Origin: Bacteroidota bacterium
GTDB lineage: Bacteria; Bacteroidota; Bacteroidia; Bacteroidales; VadinHA17
Assembly (NCBI GenBank): GCA_029547705.1
Contig: JAKPOU010000066.1
Span: 1 to 64,000, forward strand
DNA length: 64,000 nt
Direction: 5' to 3'
Made by a program: the position numbers and the translations under genes. Positions 17,444 through 24,624 of the stretch are shown here, one piece after another. The notes beneath the pieces were generated by a model. The model was given only the letters and a program-made list of their open reading frames with translations. It was not told the DNA's origin and made no database searches. How positions within the stretch are numbered: position 1 is the stretch's first letter; every line of letters starts with the position of its first letter.

Positions 17444-18493
17444 CTATTCCAGAATCGGTGTAAGCACTATGTTCCTGTATGCCACCTTTCCATGGTCGCC
17501 CTGAAGATAAACCGGCCCGGGCGCAAACACGTCCGGCGAAATTGCTCCTCCCGTTGGTCCATAAACAGGCTGATTATCAATAATCTTAACATCATTAAGG
17601 ATCACGGTTATATGTCTGTCGCAGAGGGTCATATCCATTGTCTGCCATTGTCCGGCAGGCTTCTCCGCAGCAGTAACCGGTCTTATGCGGCTGTAGACTG
17701 CTCCCATATTATGGGGATCAGTGTCCTTCTTGTACGAGTCCACCACCTGTATCTCATATATGCCCCTGAGGTATACCCCGCTGTTGCTTCCGGGAGGGAT
17801 ATTCACCTCAAGTTTAAGGTTGAAATCCCCGAAAGTCTTGTCCGTCCTGAGATTGCCGTAACTGATGCGCGGGCCTCCTTCAGCCTGTACCGGGTCGTTT
17901 AGCAGCGTTCCGTCAACAACTTTCCAGCCATTGGTCTGTTCAGGATTAATGAGTCTCCATCCCGTAAGGTCCTGGCCGTTAAACAGAGTTTCCGGTTCTC
18001 CGTATTTCACTTTTGACAGATCAGGTGCAGGAGGAACCGGCGGAAGCTTCCAGCCCGAGAAAAATGTTGTGTCAACCCCCAGACCTGTCCTCTGGGGTCT
18101 CAGCAATATTCCCTCCAGTTCACCGGTATTATTCAGGTTCATCTCCAGCCAGTCGGTAATGACGGAAGTGACAAGAGGATTCCTGTTCTCATCCCTTTTC
18201 CTTACGACACTTCCGGCTCTTTGCAGGACGAGGGTCCTGTCAGAGGCCAGGAAGATATTTGAAACAGGCAGGACGCTGCCGCCTCCCCAGAGTATATCGC
18301 CTGCAATAAAACCCTGATCCTGCCGTACTTCAATCCAGCCTACCGAACCACCTTCTATATCAATGGTCCACTGACCGAAAAATTCCGATATATCTGTCTT
18401 CTGAACCGGGCTCACTTTTTCCTGTCCTGTATTGCAGGATGAAAAAGTTGCCAGCATCAATGCCACTGCAAGGAAATAAAATGTCTTTTCCAT
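17444..18493 (-). CDS. DUF1080 (3-keto-disaccharide hydrolase-type) lipoprotein
   Basis: I place the start at the ATG ending at 18493, because it gives MEKTFYFLAVALMLATFSSC, a clean lipoprotein signal (lipobox FSSC). An upstream in-frame ATG at 18565 would overlap the fucosidase gene and bury the signal. The 349-residue product has an N-terminal beta domain (about 35-150) and a C-terminal DUF1080 domain with the typical ETLFNGQDLTGWRL start (about 165), GSNSGVYLRG, and YLQGDHGKVAYRNI near the end. DUF1080 proteins have a concanavalin-like fold, and some cleave 3-keto-glycosides. The position directly upstream of the exported Gfo/Idh gene supports that role. Confidence 0.88.
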   Translation of the reverse strand: MEKTFYFLAVALMLATFSSCNTGQEKVSPVQKTDISEFFGQWTIDIEGGSVGWIEVRQDQGFIAGDILWGGGSVLPVSNIFLASDRTLVLQRAGSVVRKRDENRNPLVTSVITDWLEMNLNNTGELEGILLRPQRTGLGVDTTFFSGWKLPPVPPAPDLSKVKYGEPETLFNGQDLTGWRLINPEQTNGWKVVDGTLLNDPVQAEGGPRISYGNLRTDKTFGDFNLKLEVNIPPGSNSGVYLRGIYEIQVVDSYKKDTDPHNMGAVYSRIRPVTAAEKPAGQWQTMDMTLCDRHITVILNDVKIIDNQPVYGPTGGAISPDVFAPGPVYLQGDHGKVAYRNIVLTPILE

Positions 18494-18512
18494 AATAATG
18501 CGGTTTTTAGGT

Positions 18513-19910
18513 TTATAAATTTCTGATCTTAATAACATATGCCAGCTGGTAGTCATCGGGGCCAAGACGGGGAAGGGTAATTGTCAGATTGCCTCCGGAA
18601 TTTCTCATTCCTGCAGGGCGGTCTGAACCCAGGAGCGAGACCCTTGCAGAGGATTTTGCCTTTATTCCCCTGAGAGTCACATCGCCGTCCGGCCAGTTCA
18701 GCAGAATGGCATACAGGTCGCTCCCTTTCTTTGTAAAAAAGATATTTTTATTCGTTCCCGGATTAATTTTCTCCTGGTTTTTGTCCGTGATATACGGACG
18801 TGTGCCATAAATTGCTTCTCCGTTCACTTCCAGCCATTTTCCGATTTCCAACAGACGCTGCTGCATGATAACCGGTATTGTTCCGTCTGCTGCCGGACCT
18901 ATGTCCAGAAGCAGGTTGCCACCCGCGGCTACGGTTGAAACCAGTATTCTGATGAGTTCCTCCGCGGAAGAATAGTCGTCGAGGTTCTCGGTCCGGTTAA
19001 ATCCGAACGAAGTTCCTATACCGCGGCACTCTTCCCACGGATGGTACACAGCCGATTCCAGGCCTTCAGTGCCGTGAACCAGCCCGTACTCGGTAGTGAA
19101 TATTCCTCCGTGCCTGCTCCTTGTTTCACTTCCCCACCTGTCGTTCACCACAACAGTCTCCCGTACCGGCGAATCATTGTAGAGCCAGGCAAGAAATTCC
19201 TCGCTTTTCCAGTCACTGCTGGGTCTGTCCCACTCCCCGTCCGTCCACAGAATATCGGGAGTATAACGTGTCACAAGGTCTTTCATCTGCGGAATCATAT
19301 GTTCATCCACATATTTCTCAAAATTGTTCAGATATACAGGATTATACCATTCATATAGTGAATAGTAAAATCCCATATGAAGACCTGCTTTTTTTACCGC
19401 GTCCGTAAGCTCGCCGCAGAGATCACGGTGAGGGCCGATGTCTACGCTGTTCCAGTTCCAGCTCTGCGCACTCGGCCACAGGGTAAATCCTTCATGATGC
19501 TTCGACGTAAGAACAACATATCTTGCTCCCGATTTTCTGAACAATTCAGCCCATTCGTCGGGTCTGAAAAGCTCTGCCCGGAACATGGGGGCAAAATCCT
19601 GGTATTTGAAATGAGGCCCGTAGGTCCGGAGATGGAAATCGGTAAAATGCCTGTTCACTTTACTGTCCTTGTTCATGAGCTTGTTCCAGTACCATTCCGA
19701 GTATTTGTCATAAACACCTATGTCATCGCCCGAAGGTCCCCAGGCAGGAACGGAATAGACACCCCAGTGAATGAATATCCCGAATCTGGAATCTTCAAAC
19801 CAGCCGGGTGTCCGGCGTTTGTCCAGAGATTCCCAGGAAGGGCTGTAGCTTTGTCCGGCCAGAGTGAATACAGCCGCCAGAAGCAGAAAAACGGAAAGGG
19901 TCTTTTTCAT
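18513..19910 (-). CDS. GH29 alpha-L-fucosidase
   Basis: A 465-residue secreted fucosidase. A signal peptide (about 1-19, ending TLAGQ) is followed by the GH29 barrel, with FGIFIHWGVYSVPAW (43-57), TSKHHEGFTLWPS (135-147) and the nucleophile motif ILWTDGEW (Asp224 by my count). The C-terminal region (from about 370) is a small beta-sandwich. The enzyme hydrolyses alpha-L-fucosides with retention. Its stop is 19 bp from the start chosen for the DUF1080 gene, so it likely begins or belongs to the operon running through the DUF1080, Gfo/Idh, TIM-barrel and enolase-type genes. It is the first of three GH29 genes in the window. Confidence 0.93.
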   Translation of the reverse strand: MKKTLSVFLLLAAVFTLAGQSYSPSWESLDKRRTPGWFEDSRFGIFIHWGVYSVPAWGPSGDDIGVYDKYSEWYWNKLMNKDSKVNRHFTDFHLRTYGPHFKYQDFAPMFRAELFRPDEWAELFRKSGARYVVLTSKHHEGFTLWPSAQSWNWNSVDIGPHRDLCGELTDAVKKAGLHMGFYYSLYEWYNPVYLNNFEKYVDEHMIPQMKDLVTRYTPDILWTDGEWDRPSSDWKSEEFLAWLYNDSPVRETVVVNDRWGSETRSRHGGIFTTEYGLVHGTEGLESAVYHPWEECRGIGTSFGFNRTENLDDYSSAEELIRILVSTVAAGGNLLLDIGPAADGTIPVIMQQRLLEIGKWLEVNGEAIYGTRPYITDKNQEKINPGTNKNIFFTKKGSDLYAILLNWPDGDVTLRGIKAKSSARVSLLGSDRPAGMRNSGGNLTITLPRLGPDDYQLAYVIKIRNL

Positions 19911-19943
19911 GGTAAAGTAAATGCATGTAAGTATTTCAGATTT

Positions 19944-20011
19944 ATATCGGATTCAGGTTCATATCAGATTCAGGTTCATATCAGATTCACATTCATATCA
20001 TATTCAGATTC
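19944..20011. repeat. Four tandem 17-bp repeats
   Basis: The units are ATATCGGATTCAGGTTC (19944-19960), ATATCAGATTCAGGTTC (19961-19977), ATATCAGATTCACATTC (19978-19994) and ATATCATATTCAGATTC (19995-20011); degenerate copies continue for about 20 bp. They lie just upstream of the fucosidase start on the minus strand, within its presumed leader or promoter region. Confidence 0.85.
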
Positions 20012-20167
20012 ATGTTCATCTTCAGGTTTCAGCATTCAGTTCCTGAAAATCAGCAGTCTCCTGCCGGATAATAAGAGACCGTTTTTTCACAGCCTGCAGC
20101 TGATCCTGTAAATCATGTCATAATACCGGTCCCGGCTTCCTGATCATCATGGTTTCCTGAATTAAAG

Positions 20168-21208
20168 TTACTGAATTTTTTGATACTCCAGCAGGTCTGC
20201 CTTTCGTATCCTGTTTTCCAGTATCCTCACATAGTTGAGGGATTTTTTTATGTTGTAATCCCCGTATGCTTTCTGTGCCCATGAAAGTGCCAGCTTAACA
20301 TCGCCGTTTATCTCACTGATAATCCCCATATTATGACAGGCTCTTCCTGCTATTTTCGGTCTGGAACCGGAAGTTTCCTTCTCCCAGAGCATTCCGGCTT
20401 CCTCCCACTGGCCTGCCTGGGCCTTACGCCTTGCTATCCTGAAATTGTCTGTTCCCCTGACAAAATATTCCCGGCTGACGCGCCTGCTGAAAGGGATAAG
20501 CCTTAAGGCATAATCATGTCCGGCCAGTCTGCTGACCTCCATAATTGCATCCTTCCGTTTTATCAGTCCGGCAACGGCCACAAGCGGGCTGACTCCCCTT
20601 CCTGAATACTTCACTGACTGCAGGTCGTGATACTCATCGGCTATCAGTCTGTCCGCAGGGCAGTAAATACGCCATCCTGTCCTGACGATGGTTTCCATTT
20701 CGGCACGATGTTCAACTGCCGGAACCACAATGCCGCCGGGAGCCTTAATATCTGTCCTGCCCGTTGAATAATTCACTCTGGCTTCCGTATCAAAATAATC
20801 AAGTGAAAACAGGGCATCAATTTCCTGTTCCTCTGCAATCTTATCCACAATTTCCCAGGAAAGGGGCACTGGGAAAATATTTCCCAGTTTCGGGGTTCTG
20901 AAATCAATTTCAGCCAGATTTCTGACTTCATCAAACCTGCGGTTCGTCATCAGTTCTTCAGTAAGTCCCTTTACGCACTGTTCGGCTCCGTCCCTGTCGA
21001 GATCAGCACCTTCAAGTGAAAGAGCCTTGTCGATAATATCAAGCAGTTTTGTTTCATCAGTGGGGATGCTTCTGTTAATCACGCCTACTTTCCTGATTTC
21101 CCGGGGGAGTGTCACAGGAGCTGGTTCGGTAACCGAAAGGGTCAGCTGGCTGGTTTTGCAGGAAAACAGCACACAGCTGAAAATAAATACAAATAACAAC
21201 TTTTTCAT
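20168..21208 (-). CDS. DUF6340 family lipoprotein
   Basis: A 346-residue Bacteroidota-specific lipoprotein. The start at 21208 gives MKKLLFVFIFSCVLFSC with a lipobox (LFSC); an ATG three codons upstream (21217) is an equal alternative. The body matches the DUF6340 pattern as I recall it: EPAPVTLPREIRKVGVINRS, then DRDGAEQCVKGL, ALFSLDYFDTEA, WRIYCPADRLIADEY and VRGTDNFRIARRKAQ. The C-terminus (from about 275) looks like one or two tetratricopeptide-like helix pairs (AGRACHNMGIISEINGD). The function of the family is unknown, so none is proposed. It lies between the two carbohydrate sub-clusters with non-coding gaps on both sides. Confidence 0.82.
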   Translation of the reverse strand: MKKLLFVFIFSCVLFSCKTSQLTLSVTEPAPVTLPREIRKVGVINRSIPTDETKLLDIIDKALSLEGADLDRDGAEQCVKGLTEELMTNRRFDEVRNLAEIDFRTPKLGNIFPVPLSWEIVDKIAEEQEIDALFSLDYFDTEARVNYSTGRTDIKAPGGIVVPAVEHRAEMETIVRTGWRIYCPADRLIADEYHDLQSVKYSGRGVSPLVAVAGLIKRKDAIMEVSRLAGHDYALRLIPFSRRVSREYFVRGTDNFRIARRKAQAGQWEEAGMLWEKETSGSRPKIAGRACHNMGIISEINGDVKLALSWAQKAYGDYNIKKSLNYVRILENRIRKADLLEYQKIQ

Positions 21209-21306
21209 AATAATCATATGCTATTGGTTAAAAGACTTTCATTTCACCCGTCCCCGCCCCGGAACAATTCAATGCAGCACCGATGATTCCGGTTTATGCG
21301 AAAATG

Positions 21307-21987
21307 TCAGTCATCAAGCTTATCAAGCCTGATATTCCTCAATTGGGCAGTAGTGTACCACGATGCTATCCCGAAGGGCTTTGACAGTTCTACTTCAGGC
21401 CTGATGGACAATTCATCATATTTCCCTTTCACAAAATTCACAACAACTTCATCGTCGATCAGTGCACGTATGGTATCAGCATGCACCAGCAGGCTGATCC
21501 GGTACCATCGGTTCTTTTCAAATTCCCTGAAATTTGTTGTCTGATTCTCAGAAGCATCCATGGAGTTTATAGTACTCAGGCCCACAGTTGTTCCGCCCCA
21601 GCCGCCAACAATGAGGGTGCATGGTTCTTTCCCGGCAGGGAAGGTCATTCCGCAAAAAAAGTCGTTTCCTGCAACCCGCCTGGCTTCCAGACTTATTCTG
21701 TAATTCATTTCAGGAAATTCTTTTTTCCAGGTTATACCCGTACATCCTTCACCCATTCCCAGCACTATCGTAGTTCCGGAAACGTATACAGGTCCCTGGG
21801 GGCCGAAATTTGTTATCTCCCACCCGTCCAGGTCCCGGCCGTTGAAAAGAAAGGTGCTGTCATATTCCGGTATTCCTGCATTTTCGTCAGCCGGCCCCGG
21901 CTTTCCCGAACCTCCGCTGCAGCAAATGATCAGTAACGGGATTATCAGCCAGAATACTGTTCCGGCTGCACTGGTATGACTTGTCAT
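21307..21987 (-). CDS. Short DUF1080-like lipoprotein
   Basis: The start at 21987 gives MTSHTSAAGTVFWLIIPLLI followed by ICCSGG, a lipoprotein signal; an in-frame ATG at 22014 would add nine residues ahead of it. The 226-residue product is a single DUF1080/GH16-like beta-sandwich: STFLFNGRDLDGWEI at the start, then VGGWGGTTVGLSTI, NRWYRISLLVHADTIRALI and a closing FGIASWYTTAQLRNIRL, the usual final strand. The length fits one domain. It is divergent from the second Gfo/Idh gene with about 130 bp between the starts, so the two may share a control region. Cleavage or binding of an oxidised glycoside is inferred from family and position. Confidence 0.85.
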   Translation of the reverse strand: MTSHTSAAGTVFWLIIPLLIICCSGGSGKPGPADENAGIPEYDSTFLFNGRDLDGWEITNFGPQGPVYVSGTTIVLGMGEGCTGITWKKEFPEMNYRISLEARRVAGNDFFCGMTFPAGKEPCTLIVGGWGGTTVGLSTINSMDASENQTTNFREFEKNRWYRISLLVHADTIRALIDDEVVVNFVKGKYDELSIRPEVELSKPFGIASWYTTAQLRNIRLDKLDD

Positions 21988-22119
21988 TATGATATGTTTA
22001 AAATTGTCCGGCATGCATGTCCTGACTAAATTTCAAATTTAAAAGATTTTAGTGAACCTGGTGTAAAAAACGCCTGTTTTATTAACTTCGTAACTAAGAA
22101 ACCTGTAACCCATACAAAC

Positions 22120-23628
22120 ATGACAAAATCAAAAAAAATCAATCGCCGTGAATTCCTTGGTTCGGCTGCTGCCGGATCGCTTGCGCTGACAGTTGTTCCA
22201 AGGAGTGTGCTTGGCGGGCCCGGATATGTGGCACCGAATGACAGGCTCACCATTGGCTACATAGGCTGCGGAACACAGGGCCTGAGGGAAATGGTCAGCC
22301 TGATAGCCAATCCTGCCCTGCAGATAGTCGCAGTTTCTGATCCGAATAAATTCACTACTGACTACATCGACTGGTCGCTTCACGGAATCCGCAACGGAAT
22401 AAGGAAAGCCCTGGGAGATCCGGGCTGGGGCGAAAACTTCAGGGGAATCCCCGGGGGAAGGGATATCGGACAGGAACTTGTACAGAAATACTATGCCAGA
22501 TCCCGGGATATGTCAAATTACAAGGGATGTGCTTCATATGAAGATTATCGCGAACTGCTCGAAAAGGAAAGGGATATAGATGCCATCAAGATCATGACCC
22601 CCGATCATCTTCACGCCCATGTTGCCATACATTCGATGAACAAAGGCAGGCACGTTGTCACCCACAAGCCAATTGCAAACCGGATGAAGGAATTCAGGGC
22701 AACATATGATACGGCAAAAAAGACCGGATTGAGAACCCATCTCCTTGCCTGGAGTCCGAAGCCCGGATATGACCTGGCGAAAAAGTGGATAAGGGAAGGC
22801 CGGATAGGAACCCTGAGGGAGATACACAACTGGTCAAACCGTCCGGTATGGCCGCAGTGGCAGAGTAATCCCACAGAAAAGGTTCCCGTTCCCGAAGGCT
22901 TTAACTGGGATCTGTGGCTCGGACCGGTACCAGCCCGTCCCTACCATCCAAACTACACTCATAATGTGTTCAGAGGATGGTATGATTTTGGCGGCGGCAG
23001 CATTGCCGACATGGGACACTACAGCCTTTTTCCGCTCTTCCTCACATTCGGAATAGACAAACCGGCACTGAGCGCCGATGCCTATGGAACAACAACAGCC
23101 ATGGCAGAAAACAATGTATGCAGGGGAGTTGTTAACAATGTGGCCTTCCCCCTGTCATGCATGATTCGCTTTGAGATGCCCGCAACCAGGGAACTGGGAG
23201 CTTTCGATCTATACTGGTGGGATGGGGGGATGAGGCCCTTCACCCCCGAAGAACTCCTTTCTGAGAGAAAATCATTCGAAAGGGAAGGAATGATGTTTGT
23301 AGGTGACAGGGGAAAGATCCTGGCCGGTTTCAGAGGTGAGAATCCAAGACTGATACCCGAAAGCAGAATGGCCGGAATAAGCGATAAGGAACCGGAGTCT
23401 TCCGAACCTGATACAAATGAAGCGTGGATACAGGCATTCAGAAGCAACAGCGAAGCCAGAGGCAGCTTCCTTCTGGCAGGACCGGTTTCGGAAACCATTC
23501 TCCTGGGAACCGTTTCGCTCCGTGCAGGAAAAAGAGTCGAGTATGACAGTGAAAGCATGACCATAACCAATGCCCCTGAAGCCAATCAGTTCCTCACCAG
23601 GGAATACCGTCCCGGATGGGAAATATAA
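22120..23628 (+). CDS. Tat-exported Gfo/Idh/MocA oxidoreductase (second copy)
   Basis: A 502-residue exported oxidoreductase. The Tat motif is NRREFLGS (8-15), with a hydrophobic stretch to about residue 32. The nucleotide-binding loop is GYIGCGTQGLREM (about 46-58). The sugar-site lysine is in VTHKPIANRMKEF (about 181-193). The C-terminal half has WYDFGGGSIADMGHYSLFP and ends with a TREYRPGWEI tail like that of the first copy. The protein is about 50 residues longer than the copy at 16081, mainly because of an insertion after the first strands (about 85-140). It heads an operon with a Tat TIM barrel, a metallopeptidase-like lipoprotein and an aldehyde dehydrogenase. The substrate is unknown. 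Confidence 0.9.
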   Translation: MTKSKKINRREFLGSAAAGSLALTVVPRSVLGGPGYVAPNDRLTIGYIGCGTQGLREMVSLIANPALQIVAVSDPNKFTTDYIDWSLHGIRNGIRKALGDPGWGENFRGIPGGRDIGQELVQKYYARSRDMSNYKGCASYEDYRELLEKERDIDAIKIMTPDHLHAHVAIHSMNKGRHVVTHKPIANRMKEFRATYDTAKKTGLRTHLLAWSPKPGYDLAKKWIREGRIGTLREIHNWSNRPVWPQWQSNPTEKVPVPEGFNWDLWLGPVPARPYHPNYTHNVFRGWYDFGGGSIADMGHYSLFPLFLTFGIDKPALSADAYGTTTAMAENNVCRGVVNNVAFPLSCMIRFEMPATRELGAFDLYWWDGGMRPFTPEELLSERKSFEREGMMFVGDRGKILAGFRGENPRLIPESRMAGISDKEPESSEPDTNEAWIQAFRSNSEARGSFLLAGPVSETILLGTVSLRAGKRVEYDSESMTITNAPEANQFLTREYRPGWEI

Positions 23629-23666
23629 TAAAAGAAAACCTGACCACCCTTTTAAAAATCATAGCC

Positions 23667-24614
23667 ATGACATCCATATCAAGAAGAAGTTTTATAGAAA
23701 AATCCCTTTTAACTGCTGCGGCTGGTGTGGCAGCACCCACCCTCCTGGAGGCAGCAGCGGGATCACAGACATCCGCAGCATCCCCTGCATCACCGGTCTC
23801 ACCGGCATCGCCGGAATCCCCGGCATCGCTGGCCTCGCCGGCATCGCCTACACCCCGGTACGTAAAGGATGACATCTCCCTTGCCCAGTGGGCACTGGTT
23901 GATGAAATAAGAGCAGGTAAATGGAAAACACTCGACTTTCCGAAAGTCGCTAAAAATGATTTCGGACTGAACGGAATTGAATTTGTCAACACACTTTTTG
24001 AAGTGCCGACGGAAGGCTACCTCAGACGGCTGAAAAGAAATGCCGGAGACCTGGGGGTTACCATGGTACTGATAATGGTTGATGATGAAGGTGACGGCTG
24101 CTCGGTTACCAGTGAAGAACGGAAACAGTTTGTGACAAATCACAGGAAATGGATTGATGCAGCCGTTTACCTCGGATGCCATGCAATCCGGACAAACTGC
24201 GTGGGTCCGAAACAGATCGACAGGAACGAGGCTCTTAAACATGCTGCGGAAACCTACAACATGCTGCTGGAATATGCTGTTCCGCTTAACATAAGTGTTC
24301 TGATCGAGAACCACGGCGGGCTCTCAAATGATGCAGACTGGATGGTTTCTCTCATGAAGACGGTAAATAATCTCTATTTCGGCAGCTACCCAGACTGGAG
24401 ACAGCCTTCAGACAATTTCGACAACGTGGATTATCTTGTGAAAATGCTGCCATGGGCCGGCGGCATGTCTTACCGTAATCAGCCCACCGAAGAACTGACA
24501 GCCAGAATGATTAACCTGGCAAAGAGTTCCGGCTACAGGGGCTGGTACGGAATAGAATCGTCAGGCCGTGAAGAAATAAAAAAAGGTATTACATTGCTGA
24601 AAAAATATCTTTAA
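23667..24614 (+). CDS. Tat-exported xylose isomerase-like TIM barrel with Ser/Pro/Ala linker
   Basis: The start at 23667 (MTSISRRSFIEKSL) places the twin arginines at residues 6-7; an upstream ATG at 23616 would overlap the preceding gene and push the signal inward. The 315-residue product has a low-complexity linker of ASP, VSP and ESP triplets (about residues 37-62) between the signal and the barrel. Landmarks of the AP_endonuc_2 fold are GLNGIEFVNTLF (about 93-104), AIRTNCVGPK (about 173-182), VLIENHGGLSND (about 210-221) and the closing GYRGWYGIESSGREE (about 290-304). It follows the Gfo/Idh gene after 38 bp. Isomerase, hydratase or lyase action on an oxidised sugar in the periplasm is inferred. 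Confidence 0.85.
   Translation: MTSISRRSFIEKSLLTAAAGVAAPTLLEAAAGSQTSAASPASPVSPASPESPASLASPASPTPRYVKDDISLAQWALVDEIRAGKWKTLDFPKVAKNDFGLNGIEFVNTLFEVPTEGYLRRLKRNAGDLGVTMVLIMVDDEGDGCSVTSEERKQFVTNHRKWIDAAVYLGCHAIRTNCVGPKQIDRNEALKHAAETYNMLLEYAVPLNISVLIENHGGLSNDADWMVSLMKTVNNLYFGSYPDWRQPSDNFDNVDYLVKMLPWAGGMSYRNQPTEELTARMINLAKSSGYRGWYGIESSGREEIKKGITLLKKYL
23776..23851 (+). repeat. Short 9-bp coding repeat encoding a Ser-Pro-Ala linker
   Basis: About eight degenerate copies of a GCATCGCCG-like 9-mer encode the SPA-rich linker of the Tat TIM-barrel protein. Copies differ by single bases (for example CTCACCG, TCCCCG). The repeat is in frame, so loss or gain of a unit would change linker length without a frameshift. 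Confidence 0.6.
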
Positions 24615-24624
24615 AAAACAACAT

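Noticed and set aside
18494-18565. Upstream start of the DUF1080 lipoprotein
   Set aside because: It would overlap the fucosidase gene and place 24 residues before a clear lipoprotein signal.
23616-23666. Upstream start of the second Tat TIM barrel
   Set aside because: It would overlap the Gfo/Idh stop region and bury the twin-arginine motif.
23594-23992. 132-codon minus-strand frame with Asp-Ala-Gly repeats
   Set aside because: It is the antisense reading of the Ser/Pro/Ala linker repeat in the Tat TIM-barrel gene.
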